A program made the translations under genes and the position numbers. From NCBI GenBank assembly GCA_964401385.1, contig CAYNYF010000034.1, forward strand, positions 1 through 40,057: a DNA stretch of 40,057 bases, written 5' to 3'. Position 1 is the first letter of the stretch. Each line of letters starts with the position of its first letter. The notes under the pieces are model-generated. The model saw nothing but the letters and a program-made list of their open reading frames with translations, did not search any database and had not been told where the DNA came from. This DNA is from CAYNYF01 sp964401385. GTDB taxonomy: Bacteria; Planctomycetota; Phycisphaerae; SM23-33. Of this stretch, positions 29,616 through 37,746 are shown piece after piece.

Positions 29616-31925
29616 CTAGTTGCCGCCGCCCAGGGGCAGCTCGCCCAGCGATTCCTGCTGCTCTTGCAGGTTCAGCCGGACTTCGAGTTTGTCTCTGTCG
29701 GCCGCCAAAATGTACTTCTTCCGGTTCTTGATTCCCTCGCCGAGGGCGTCGAGGTACTTGTCGAGGCTATATAACTGCGGCGCCGCATTCAGACTCAGCA
29801 GTTGGACGTCGAAGGTCTCCGCCCGGGCGCGTTCGCGGAACTCCCGCCGCCATCGGTCCGCTCGGGCCCGGGCGACGGCGACGGCGGCCTGGCCCTGCAC
29901 GCCCTCGAACTGGCGGCCCTCTTCTTTCTGGGCGGCGGCAACTTGGGCGTCCAGGTCCGCGCCCGCCGGGTCGGTATTCTTCAGAATGCTTAGAAAGGCC
30001 GTCTGCCTCTCCAGCAACACCTGGGCGATGGTCTTAGTGTTCGCCGAGAGCTTGCCCATTCGCCGCTCCATCTCGGTTTCTTCCTTGAGCCTGTCGGCTT
30101 CGTTCTGCGCGCGGACGATGACCTCGCCGACGCCGGCGGCGAGGTCCTTGCCGCGGTCGCGCAGGTCCAGCAACGCCTTCAGCTCCTGGCGGAAGCCGAT
30201 CGCCTGCGAAAGCTTCAGCGCCTGGTCCGGGTCGCCGGCGACGGCGGCCAGAACCTTGTTGGCCTCCCCCTGCGCCTCGTACCGCAGCTTGTCCTGCTGG
30301 CGTTCGGCGGCGATCACTTTCTCGAAGGCGTCGGCAGCGTCCTTGCCGGGGTGACAGCCCAGAATCTCCACGCCGACGATCTCCACGCCCAGGTCGAGCT
30401 TGTCCCCGGAGACCGCCTGGGATATAAGCTGCTGCAAATCCCTGGCGGCCTTGGCCCGGCCGCCGCTCATGATGCCCTCCTCGCGCAAGCTGCCCGGCGG
30501 TCCGGGCGCGCGCTCGTCGAGCGTCGCCGAGGCTGCGTACCGGATCATCTCGCGGTAGGCGGCGGCCTTCAGCAGCTTGTGCGGGTCGGTGACGGTGTAG
30601 CCGAACTTGTACGGGTCGTCGATCCGGTAATACACCGCCACGATCAGCTTGATGAGGTTGACCGAGGGGATGTGCAGAATGCGGGTTTCGCGTTGCGGGC
30701 GGCGCTGCTCCGGGCGGGGGGCAATGGCCACCAGCGTGTCCAACTCTTCCTGGGGTCCGTGCTCATCCGTCCACAGGTAGACCCTCTTGCCGCCCTTGGC
30801 GAACTTCTCCTTGCGCTTGCCGCCGACGCCGAGGATGATCTCGTGGACTTTGCCCGTGTCGAACTTCCGGGCCGTGTCGATCGGCCAGGGCCAGATCAAG
30901 TACGGCCGCGAACGCGGCGTCAGCAGCCGCTGGGGATGGCCGGAAGGATACTCCTTGCCCCAGTGCAGCACCACGTACGCCTGGCCCTCCTCGACGACCA
31001 CCACCGACGTCATCAGCCACACGATCATCACGCCGGCCAGCAGCAGCGGCGCGAACGCCCGCTGGAGCAGTTGGTAGAACCAACTGGAGGAAACCTCAAA
31101 GCCGAACTGGTAGTTCAGCGCCTCGGCGATGGAATGCCCGATGCTTTCCGGGCTGGCGATCAGGTTCAGCATGCGGCTGTCGTAGCTGAACCTGGACTCG
31201 GCCCCGGGGATCCGCGGGCGGTACAGGTCCAGGATGAAGTTCAGCAGCAGCTCTGCCCCGACGATGAGCATGAAGACCGGAAGCACGTAGGCGACCACGT
31301 TCCCGAAGGTATGGGACTTGTAGTGCTCGGCCGCCAGCACCGCCGCCAGCAGGAAGAACACCACGGAGTTGGTGAAGAGGTAGCTGCCGGGTGCGCGCAG
31401 GAGCCGCCAAGCCTGGATCTTCGCCATGCCGGTGGCGTACCGGCTGAACAGAAGGGAAATGAACGCCAGCCCGATGGCCACGAACATCCACGCCGAGGCC
31501 TGCGGGGTGATGCCGCCGCCGAGGGCGGCGCCGACCGACCGCAGCAGCAGAATCCCCAGGACCACGTGATAGCCCGCCAGCAGCAGCGTGAAGGCCGCCA
31601 CCAGGTATCGCTCCATCCACTTCAGCCGTCTGTCGGCCGGGCGCATGGGCTGACCGTCGGGGCCCTCGGTGAAGATGCTGGCGCGGTCGCCGCCGCGTGC
31701 GGCCAGGTCCTCCAGCTCCTGGGCCTCGCGGCGCTGGAGGTATCGGCAATAGAAGAGGATCAACGTCACCAGCCAGATCGGCGCCGGCGCGATCACCAGC
31801 CACAGCGCCGGCCACCCCGCCCCCAGTTGGGTGAACCACCACAGGGCCACCGCCAGGGCGGCCAGGACCAGTTGCAGCAGCAGCCCGCCCAGGGCTACCG
31901 TTTGTCCGCGCTTGTTCGCCAGCAT
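29616..31925 (-). CDS. SPFH (HflK-like) protein 1 with polytopic N-terminal domain
   Basis: 769 residues, about twice the length of E. coli HflK (419). Residues ~1-310 are a membrane domain with about six to seven helices, including LLLQLVLAALAVALWWFTQ, LVAAFTLLLAGYHVVLGILL, FVAIGLAFISLLFS, VVFFLLAAVLAAEHY and VVAYVLPVFMLIVGAELLLN, ending with the helix that normally anchors HflK (LLLAGVMIVWLMTSVVVV). The Band-7 domain then starts: VEEGQAYVVLHWGKEYPSGH, LIWPWPIDTARKFDTGKVHE, INLIKLIVAVYYRIDDP-type segment, EIVGVEILGCHPGKDAADAF and a long coiled-coil (RLKEETEMERRMGKLSANTK). First gene of the minus-strand operon, with GGAGAG upstream of its ATG. The extra membrane domain is not part of classical HflK. 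Confidence 0.88.
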   Translation of the reverse strand: MLANKRGQTVALGGLLLQLVLAALAVALWWFTQLGAGWPALWLVIAPAPIWLVTLILFYCRYLQRREAQELEDLAARGGDRASIFTEGPDGQPMRPADRRLKWMERYLVAAFTLLLAGYHVVLGILLLRSVGAALGGGITPQASAWMFVAIGLAFISLLFSRYATGMAKIQAWRLLRAPGSYLFTNSVVFFLLAAVLAAEHYKSHTFGNVVAYVLPVFMLIVGAELLLNFILDLYRPRIPGAESRFSYDSRMLNLIASPESIGHSIAEALNYQFGFEVSSSWFYQLLQRAFAPLLLAGVMIVWLMTSVVVVEEGQAYVVLHWGKEYPSGHPQRLLTPRSRPYLIWPWPIDTARKFDTGKVHEIILGVGGKRKEKFAKGGKRVYLWTDEHGPQEELDTLVAIAPRPEQRRPQRETRILHIPSVNLIKLIVAVYYRIDDPYKFGYTVTDPHKLLKAAAYREMIRYAASATLDERAPGPPGSLREEGIMSGGRAKAARDLQQLISQAVSGDKLDLGVEIVGVEILGCHPGKDAADAFEKVIAAERQQDKLRYEAQGEANKVLAAVAGDPDQALKLSQAIGFRQELKALLDLRDRGKDLAAGVGEVIVRAQNEADRLKEETEMERRMGKLSANTKTIAQVLLERQTAFLSILKNTDPAGADLDAQVAAAQKEEGRQFEGVQGQAAVAVARARADRWRREFRERARAETFDVQLLSLNAAPQLYSLDKYLDALGEGIKNRKKYILAADRDKLEVRLNLQEQQESLGELPLGGGN

Positions 31926-32027
31926 GGAACTCTCCGATCGTTGCAGGGCTCCCCGGCGACCGTCGCGCCGCCGGCTGATTTGCGGTCTTGGAAGGAAGCG
32001 GTTCGATCAATGGCTGCGCCCGATGCC

Positions 32028-32056
32028 TTGGCCGACCGGCCGCGAGACGATACAAT
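32028..32056 (+). promoter_or_regulatory. Candidate promoter for the divergent permease gene
   Basis: TTGGCC (32028-32033), 17-base spacer, TACAAT (32051-32056) in the 242-bp gap between the HflK-like gene and the permease gene. The leader would be about 105 bases. No equally good promoter was found on the minus strand of this gap. Confidence 0.4.
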
Positions 32057-32167
32057 CGGCTCCGGCCAAGCCAACTCGGCGCTGCTGGTCGACGTACAAC
32101 CTGCGACGGGGCCGGGCTGCCGGCCCGCCAATGCGGTCGTCGCGCCGCCGGAAAGGGCACTCGCGTT

Positions 32168-33577
32168 ATGATGCGTCTGTTCGCCATCGCCAGGAACGCC
32201 TTCGTCGAAACCGTCCGCCAGCCCATCTACCTGGTGCTGATCCTGATCACCTTCGCCGTGCTGGTGCTGGATCTGCCGCTGTCCGGCTGGACCATGGGCA
32301 CCGGCAAGGGGGACTACCAGACCACCGACCAGAAGATGATGGTCAACCTGGGACTTTCGACGCTGCTGGTCTCGGGCCTGTTCCTGGCCGCCTTCAGCGC
32401 CGCCGGCGTCCTCAGCCGCGAAATCGAGGACAAGACCATCCTGACGGTGATCTCCAAGCCGGTGGGGCGCCCGCTGCTGGTGCTGGGGAAGTTCCTGGGC
32501 GTCTCGGGGGCCTTGGTCGTGGCCTTCTACCTCTGCTCCCTGGTGTTCCTGATGACGGTCCGGCACCGGGTGATGCCCCGGGTCTCCGATCCGTATGACG
32601 TTCCGGTCATCGTTCTGGGCTCGCTGGCGTTCGTGGGCACGGTCCTGGCGGCGCTGTTCTGCAATTACTTCTTCGGCTGGCAGTTCACTTCGACCAGCGT
32701 CTCCATCGCGACGGTTCTGTTCAGCCTTTCCATGGGGGTGATCGCCTTCGTCGGCAAGAAATGGGAGATCATTGCCTTCGGGCGGGGCATTCCCCCGGAC
32801 CTGCTGGTGGCGATGCTGCTGATTTTGTTCGGTGTGCTGGTCTTCGCCGCGGTGGCGGTGGCGGCGTCGACCCGGCTGGGGCAGATCATGACGCTTCTGG
32901 TCTGCTGCGGGTTCTTTTTTGTCGGGTCGATGAGCTACTACCTCTTCGGCCGCTTCGCCGGGCAGAACCTGGCGGCGAGGCTGGCGAACTGGGCGTTGCC
33001 GAACCTGACGTTCTTCTACGCCCTGGACGCCCTGACCCAGGACCGACCGGTGCCGCTGAGCTACGCCGCCATCGCCGGCGCGTACGCGGCCTTCTACATT
33101 GCGGCCATCCTGGCGGTGGGAATGATCCTGTTCCAGCGGCGCGAGCTGGAAGTCCGGCGGGGGGCGGCGTCGGCGCCGCGGGCGGTGAGCCTGCTGGCGT
33201 GGCTGGGTCGGGGCGCCGCCGTGGCGGCGGCGGTGCTGGCGGTCAGTTGGCCCTGGGGCTACGGTCTGGCCGTTGCCATTGGCCTGGCCGCCGCCCTGGC
33301 GTCCGCGGCCGTGGTCGGATGGCTGTACTGGGGCTGGTTCGGACGCGGGGTCAAATGGACCTACTACATCGCCCTGGCCTGTTCGGGGCCGGGGCTTCTG
33401 GCGGCGGCCATCGCCGCCATCGTGCCGGCGGTGCGGGCGCCGCTGAAGCTCTCGCTGCCGGCGACCGCGGCCTGCGCCGCTTCGCTGGCCGTGTGGCTGG
33501 CCATCCTGTTGTTGCCAAGAACGCGACATCATTTCGGTTTTGTCCGAAGGGGTCGCCGGCGCCTCCCGGCCGTGTGA
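32168..33577 (+). CDS. Second ABC-2 type permease
   Basis: 469 residues from the ATG at 32168 (a second ATG follows at once). Opening MMRLFAIARNAFVETVRQPI, helices LVLILITFAVLVLDLPL and LLVSGLFLAAFSAAGVL, then REIEDKTILTVISKPVGRP and LLVLGKFLGV, the same DKxxLTVxSKPxxR loop seen in the permease at 24496. About ten further hydrophobic segments follow, with FNRxx-free loops and an extended C-terminal membrane region (VAAAVLAVSWPWGYGLAVAI; LYWGWFGRGVKW; LLAAAIAAIVPAV). It has no ATPase gene next to it on its strand; the one at 26081 in the divergent operon is the natural candidate. Cargo unknown. Confidence 0.85.
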   Translation: MMRLFAIARNAFVETVRQPIYLVLILITFAVLVLDLPLSGWTMGTGKGDYQTTDQKMMVNLGLSTLLVSGLFLAAFSAAGVLSREIEDKTILTVISKPVGRPLLVLGKFLGVSGALVVAFYLCSLVFLMTVRHRVMPRVSDPYDVPVIVLGSLAFVGTVLAALFCNYFFGWQFTSTSVSIATVLFSLSMGVIAFVGKKWEIIAFGRGIPPDLLVAMLLILFGVLVFAAVAVAASTRLGQIMTLLVCCGFFFVGSMSYYLFGRFAGQNLAARLANWALPNLTFFYALDALTQDRPVPLSYAAIAGAYAAFYIAAILAVGMILFQRRELEVRRGAASAPRAVSLLAWLGRGAAVAAAVLAVSWPWGYGLAVAIGLAAALASAAVVGWLYWGWFGRGVKWTYYIALACSGPGLLAAAIAAIVPAVRAPLKLSLPATAACAASLAVWLAILLLPRTRHHFGFVRRGRRRLPAV

Positions 33578-33638
33578 CGTCGAGGCGACTGAAAGCCCGC
33601 GCCACCTGCCGGGTCGCCCGCGGCCGGAGCCGGCCGGA

Positions 33639-35657
33639 TTACGTCGTGGGCACAGGCTCGGGCCTGACCCGCGGACGAAACTCTTCCTCGCCTTCACCGG
33701 GTGGGTGCAGCTCCTCGCCGAATCGCACCAGCCGGGCGCTGTTGAAGATCACAGCGCTGGCGGCGGCGAAGTGCATCACGGCGGCCAGAATGGGCCGGAT
33801 CCATCCCAGCGCGCCCAGCACCTCCATGACCATGATGAAGCTGATCCCGAACAGCAGGTTCTGGTGAATCACGCCGATGGTTCGGCGGGAAAGGCGAATC
33901 AGGAACGGCAGCCGTTGCAGGTCGTTGCTCATCAACGCGATGCTGGCGGAGTTGATGGCCACGTCCGAGCCGGCGGCGCCCATGGCCACGCCCAGGTCGC
34001 CGGCCGCCAGGGCCGGGGCGTCGTTCACCCCGTCACCCACGACGGCGACGGTGTGCTTCTGGTGGCGCAGCGCCGCCACCAGCTCCAGCTTGTCCTGCGG
34101 CAGCACCTCCGCCTGGACTTCGGAGCAGCCCATTTCCTTGGCCACCCGCCGCGCCACCGACCAGCGGTCCCCGGTGACCATGACCAAGTCGCGGACGCCC
34201 ATCTGGCGGAGTTCGGCCAGGGCCTTTCGCGCCTCCGGGCGGGTGCGGTCTTCCAGCCCCACCCAGCCCAGGACCTGCCCGTCGCGGGCGACGTACAGCG
34301 TGGACAGGCCTTCCGGCTCGGCGATGTTGGGATCGGCGACCGCGGCCGCCTGAAAGCTGGTCAGATCGACGCCCTGTTCGGCCAGCCATGCCTGCCGCCC
34401 GACCAGGATCTTCCGGCCGTTGGTCGTGCCCACCACCCCGCGCCCGGGGGACTCTTCAAAGCCCGTCGGCTCGCCCAGTCTCACGCGGGCCCGCTTGGCG
34501 ATCTGGATGACCGCCTGGGCCACGGGGTGCTTGGACATCTGCTCGACGGAGGCGGCCGCCGCCAGCAGGTCCGCCCCGTCCACCCCCGGGGCCGGCTGAA
34601 GCCGGGTGACGGCAAGCTCGCCGGTGGTCAGCGTGCCCGTCTTGTCGAAGACGACGGCCGAGAGGTTCTTGGCCGTCTCCAGGGTGGACACGTCCTTGAT
34701 GAGGATGCCCAGCCTGGCCGCGCAGCTCAGAGCGGCGACCATCGCCGTCGGCACCGCCAGGATCAGCGCGCACGGACAGGCCACCACGAGCATGGTGATG
34801 GCCCGCTCCATGCCCGTGCCCGGCTGGCTCTGCTCCACGAAGAACAGCACGATTCCCGCCAGCATCAGGATGGTGGGCGTGTACCAGCCGGCGTAGCGGT
34901 CCATCAGCCGCATGATCGGGGTTCGGGTGTGCTGGGCCTGGAGGATGAGCTTGCGGACCTTGCCCAGGGTGGTGTCGTCGCCGGCGCGGGTGACCTTCAG
35001 GTCGATGACGCCGGCTTGGTTAGAGGTGCCGGAGAAGACCTCGTCGCCGACGGCTTTGTCCACCGGCAGCGACTCGCCAGTGATGTTGGCCTGGTTGACG
35101 GAGGTCTGCCCGGCGACGATCTCACCGTCGGCGGGGATGTTGTCGCCGGGGCGGACGCGGACGGCGTCGCCGGGGCGCAGGGCGTTGGGGTCGACCAGCT
35201 CCTCGGTTCCGTCCTCGCCCAGCCGGTGGGCCTTCGTGGGCGAGATGCGAATGAGCGCCTCGATGCTGGCCCGGGCGCCCAATGCCGTGCGCGACTCCAC
35301 CAGGTTGGCCAGCAGCAGGAAGAAGCCCACCGCGCCGGCGGTGCGGTAGTCCATCGCGGTCAGGGAGGCGATCACCGCCAGGGCGACCAGCTCGTCCATG
35401 TGCATGTGCCGCTGGAGCAGCGACTTGACGGCGTGCACGACGATGGGAATGCCCAGCAGCAGGGCCCCGGCCAGCGCCAGCCCGTCGGAGAAGAAGTTGC
35501 GCTCGCCCAGCTCGTCCGTGGCCCGCGCGAAGATGGGAAACAGCGGCACCACGTAGGACAGCAGCACCAGCATGCCGCCCATGAGAATTCCGATGATGAA
35601 GACGCTTGCCCGGACCGTCTGCGCCTCGACGGAGTCCTTCAGGATGTCGTGAGCCAT
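33639..35657 (-). CDS. P1B-type heavy-metal ATPase without N-terminal metal-binding domain
   Basis: 672 residues from the ATG at 35657 (GGAGAAG upstream); the frame is open for 28 more codons, but those are translated repeat DNA. Motifs: actuator loop ITGESLPVDK, ion-site CPC (C294-P295-C296 in VVACPCALILAVP), phosphorylation site DKTGTLT (D338), SKHPVAQAV (the HP motif), MVTGDRWSVARRV, VVGDGVNDAPALAAGDLGVA. There is no HMA or His-rich N-terminal domain. In the last helix, where Zn/Cd pumps carry an acidic residue and Cu pumps carry MxxSS, the sequence reads AVMHFAAASAVIFNSARL, so the exported metal is not clear. It sits tail-to-tail with the ABC-2 permease gene. Confidence 0.9.
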   Translation of the reverse strand: MAHDILKDSVEAQTVRASVFIIGILMGGMLVLLSYVVPLFPIFARATDELGERNFFSDGLALAGALLLGIPIVVHAVKSLLQRHMHMDELVALAVIASLTAMDYRTAGAVGFFLLLANLVESRTALGARASIEALIRISPTKAHRLGEDGTEELVDPNALRPGDAVRVRPGDNIPADGEIVAGQTSVNQANITGESLPVDKAVGDEVFSGTSNQAGVIDLKVTRAGDDTTLGKVRKLILQAQHTRTPIMRLMDRYAGWYTPTILMLAGIVLFFVEQSQPGTGMERAITMLVVACPCALILAVPTAMVAALSCAARLGILIKDVSTLETAKNLSAVVFDKTGTLTTGELAVTRLQPAPGVDGADLLAAAASVEQMSKHPVAQAVIQIAKRARVRLGEPTGFEESPGRGVVGTTNGRKILVGRQAWLAEQGVDLTSFQAAAVADPNIAEPEGLSTLYVARDGQVLGWVGLEDRTRPEARKALAELRQMGVRDLVMVTGDRWSVARRVAKEMGCSEVQAEVLPQDKLELVAALRHQKHTVAVVGDGVNDAPALAAGDLGVAMGAAGSDVAINSASIALMSNDLQRLPFLIRLSRRTIGVIHQNLLFGISFIMVMEVLGALGWIRPILAAVMHFAAASAVIFNSARLVRFGEELHPPGEGEEEFRPRVRPEPVPTT

Positions 35658-35700
35658 GCTCTTCTCCGCGGAAAAGACAAAGTCGCTGTCCTGCTTGCCC

Positions 35701-35767
35701 GACAGCCCTGCCCGCCTGCCCACCGATTTGCAGGCGGGCAAGATGGCAGGCGGGCGTCAGGCGGGCC
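35701..35767. repeat. 67-bp GC-rich repeat, copy A
   Basis: Starts gacagccctgcccgcctgcc, contains gatttgcaggcgggcaagat and ends gtcaggcgggcc. It is identical to 35914-35980 except for one base (c/g at the 16th position). It lies directly upstream of the metal-ATPase start codon, in its likely leader. Internal cctgcccgcctgcc / ggcaggcggg segments can pair as a hairpin. Confidence 0.8.
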
Positions 35768-35913
35768 TGCCCGATCCCGGCGCGCCCAGACAGGCCGGCC
35801 GAAGCCGGGTGGATGTGTTCGCGCACACTCCACGTAGAGTTTGCCAGACTGCGCTTGGTACGAGCCGCCCCGTCCGGTGGTTCTGCGGTTTTTGGTTTTA
35901 CATCGGCCTGCCG

Positions 35914-35980
35914 GACAGCCCTGCCCGCGTGCCCACCGATTTGCAGGCGGGCAAGATGGCAGGCGGGCGTCAGGCGGGCC
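35914..35980. repeat. 67-bp GC-rich repeat, copy B
   Basis: Direct-orientation second copy, 213 bases from copy A by start position, one mismatch. The sequence between the copies contains no gene. The gap from 35981 to 36345 also shows no gene or site I can support. Confidence 0.8.
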
Positions 35981-36349
35981 GTCGGGCTTGGACCGGTTGA
36001 GCCGGCTTGGCCCGGTGGCTCGACTGCCCGGTGCGGAGTTCCGATTCATGTGGTTCCACCGGTCTGGCGGGGGAAGATCTCGCCCCGCCCGGTGCAAGCG
36101 GGCCGGCCGTTGTCATCGCCGCTGACGATCAGAACGCGCTTCGCTGGCATTGTAGGATCCCGTACTCCCATCGTCCTCGCCGGCGCACTGGCCCGCAATT
36201 GTGACCGACCGGGGCCCAAATTCAAGCGCGTCCCCGAAGTATATTTGACGCCCACCCCGCGCCCCCGGCGGGACGGCGTCTTTCCGAAGCGCCGCCGGCT
36301 GATTGCCGAAAGCCGATGGAGCCGATACCTATAAGCGACGCCTATTTGC

Positions 36350-36378
36350 TTGACAAGGTTGCCGAAAGGAACAATCCT
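36350..36378 (+). promoter_or_regulatory. Candidate promoter for the lipoprotein gene
   Basis: Perfect TTGACA (36350-36355), 17-base spacer, AATCCT (36373-36378, only three of six consensus bases). The predicted transcript would begin ~20 bases before the ATG at 36404, leaving the agggagg ribosome-binding site intact. Confidence 0.35.
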
Positions 36379-36403
36379 ACGTGTGGATGTCAGGGAGGCC
36401 ATC

Positions 36404-36907
36404 ATGAGCTGGCTAAAGTTGGCAGGATGCATCGTGGCGACTACGGCGCTGTCGCTGGGCGGATGCAACGGCCAGTCGCAGTCGCCGGAGACCGACGGCG
36501 GGACGTACCGGGAGGTGTCGACCCCGACGGGGCTGATCGCCAAGGCGCGGCCGACGATCGCGGACGTGCCCGTGCCCGTCGGCTTTGACCTGGACGAGGG
36601 CCGAAGCCGGAACTTCGCCGCCGCCGGTGCACGCTACGTGGACCACGTGTATAGAGGAAATGCCGACAAGTTCGACGTGCGCAACTTCTACAAGCGACAC
36701 ATGCCGATCAGCCGGTGGGTGCTGGTGACGGACATGTTCGTCCAGGGCGACATCATGCTGGACTTCGAAAAGCAGACCGAGCGCTGCCGCATCATCGTCA
36801 CCAAGGGGAACCTGTTCAACCCCTGCTATGTCAAGGTCCAGTTGTGGACAACCGGGCGGATTGAGGCCGAGCAGACCTCGGGCGGGACGGGCAGTTCTAG
36901 AAAATGA
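36404..36907 (+). CDS. Lipoprotein, unrecognised family
   Basis: 167 residues from the ATG at 36404, chosen for the AGGGAGG site and because it begins a lipoprotein signal: MSWLKLAGCIVATTALSLGGC with lipobox LGGC (C21). The mature part has PVPVGFDLDEGRSRNF, ARYVDHVYRGNADKFDVRNF, YKRHMPISRWVLVTDMF and a beta-rich end (CRIIVTKGNLFNPCYVKVQL). The order of a charged helix, then a Trp-containing strand and a closing two-strand unit is consistent with a small alpha/beta domain. The stop overlaps the next gene by four bases (ATGA), so both are translated together. No function assigned. Confidence 0.8.
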   Translation: MSWLKLAGCIVATTALSLGGCNGQSQSPETDGGTYREVSTPTGLIAKARPTIADVPVPVGFDLDEGRSRNFAAAGARYVDHVYRGNADKFDVRNFYKRHMPISRWVLVTDMFVQGDIMLDFEKQTERCRIIVTKGNLFNPCYVKVQLWTTGRIEAEQTSGGTGSSRK

Positions 36908-37623
36908 AGACAAAGCGGCGGCATGAATTAAAGGAAAGCGCCCTGACTCACGAGCTGGGCGCGATGAAGAGCTTTCTGACCCGCTACGGCAACTGGGTGC
37001 TGGTGGGGGCCACGGCGGCGCTGATCGTGGTCTTGATCGTCTGGTATTACCACCAGCGCGGCAAGGAGCAGCAGGCCGAGGAGAGGGCGCGCTACATACG
37101 GCTCCAGCGGGCGGAGACCTCCGAGCAGTTGGCCGGACTGATCGAGCTGGCCGAGAGCGCCAAGAGCGCGGACATCGCGGCTCGGTCGGCCGTGAACGTC
37201 GGGGACCTGTGCGCGATCCGGGCGCATGTCCCCTCCGCAGACCCGGCCGGTGCCGAAGCCCGGAACTGGCGCGACAAGGCGGAGAAATACTACCGCTTGG
37301 CCATTGAGAAGTACCCCGATATCAAGCTGGTCGTCGCCAGGGCCCATTTCGGCCTGGCGGTGCTGGCCGAAAACGAGGGGGATGAGAAAACGGCCGAGGC
37401 CGAGTACAAACAGGTGCTGCGCGTGGTCCATACGGCCTATCCCGTTGCCCGGGAGGCCCGCGGTAATCTCGAAGGCCTCAAAGAGCGGCTTGAGCCGGTT
37501 CGGTTCGCCACTACCACCCAGGCCTCTCAGCCCGCCACCACCACCCAGGCCTCTCAGCCCGCCGCCACCGCCCCGGCAACGGCCCCGACCTCAAAGCCGG
37601 CAGCGGTCGCCATGCCGAAATAA
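36904..37623 (+). CDS. Single-pass membrane protein with TPR-like domain
   Basis: 239 residues. A cytoplasmic basic N-terminus (KTKRRHELKESALTHELGAM) and one membrane helix (WVLVGATAALIVVLIVWYYH) are followed by an extracytoplasmic helical region with TPR-type features: DIAARSAVNVGDLCAI, WRDKAEKYYRLAIEKYPDI, ARAHFGLAVLAENEGDEKTA and EYKQVLRVVHTAYPVAR. This is the layout of YfgM-like proteins that associate with the Sec translocon and BamB-type lipoproteins, though I cannot claim orthology. The C-terminus is low-complexity with a repeated TTTQASQPA encoded by a near-perfect 27-bp direct repeat. It overlaps the upstream lipoprotein gene by four bases. Confidence 0.78.
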   Translation: MKTKRRHELKESALTHELGAMKSFLTRYGNWVLVGATAALIVVLIVWYYHQRGKEQQAEERARYIRLQRAETSEQLAGLIELAESAKSADIAARSAVNVGDLCAIRAHVPSADPAGAEARNWRDKAEKYYRLAIEKYPDIKLVVARAHFGLAVLAENEGDEKTAEAEYKQVLRVVHTAYPVAREARGNLEGLKERLEPVRFATTTQASQPATTTQASQPAATAPATAPTSKPAAVAMPK

Positions 37624-37746
37624 GGGAGTTTTTTTCGGGCGGGCTGTTTACAGGCCCAGGATCATGCGGTACCCTTCGCGACCTGCGGCTGGCGCTTGGT
37701 CGGCCGGCAACGAAACAACGGTCCAGGGCTGTGGAGGTCATCATTC

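Noticed and set aside
35658..35741. 28-residue N-terminal extension of the metal ATPase
   Set aside because: It is partly translated 67-bp repeat DNA and lacks a metal-binding motif beyond one cysteine; the ATG at 35657 has a ribosome-binding site.
33540..35837. 765-residue open frame antisense to the metal ATPase
   Set aside because: The minus strand encodes CPC, DKTGT and GDGVNDAP; the plus frame is H/G/R/D-rich noise.
36001..36340. Open frames upstream of the lipoprotein gene
   Set aside because: No motif, no ribosome-binding site, and they extend from translated repeats; treated as non-coding.
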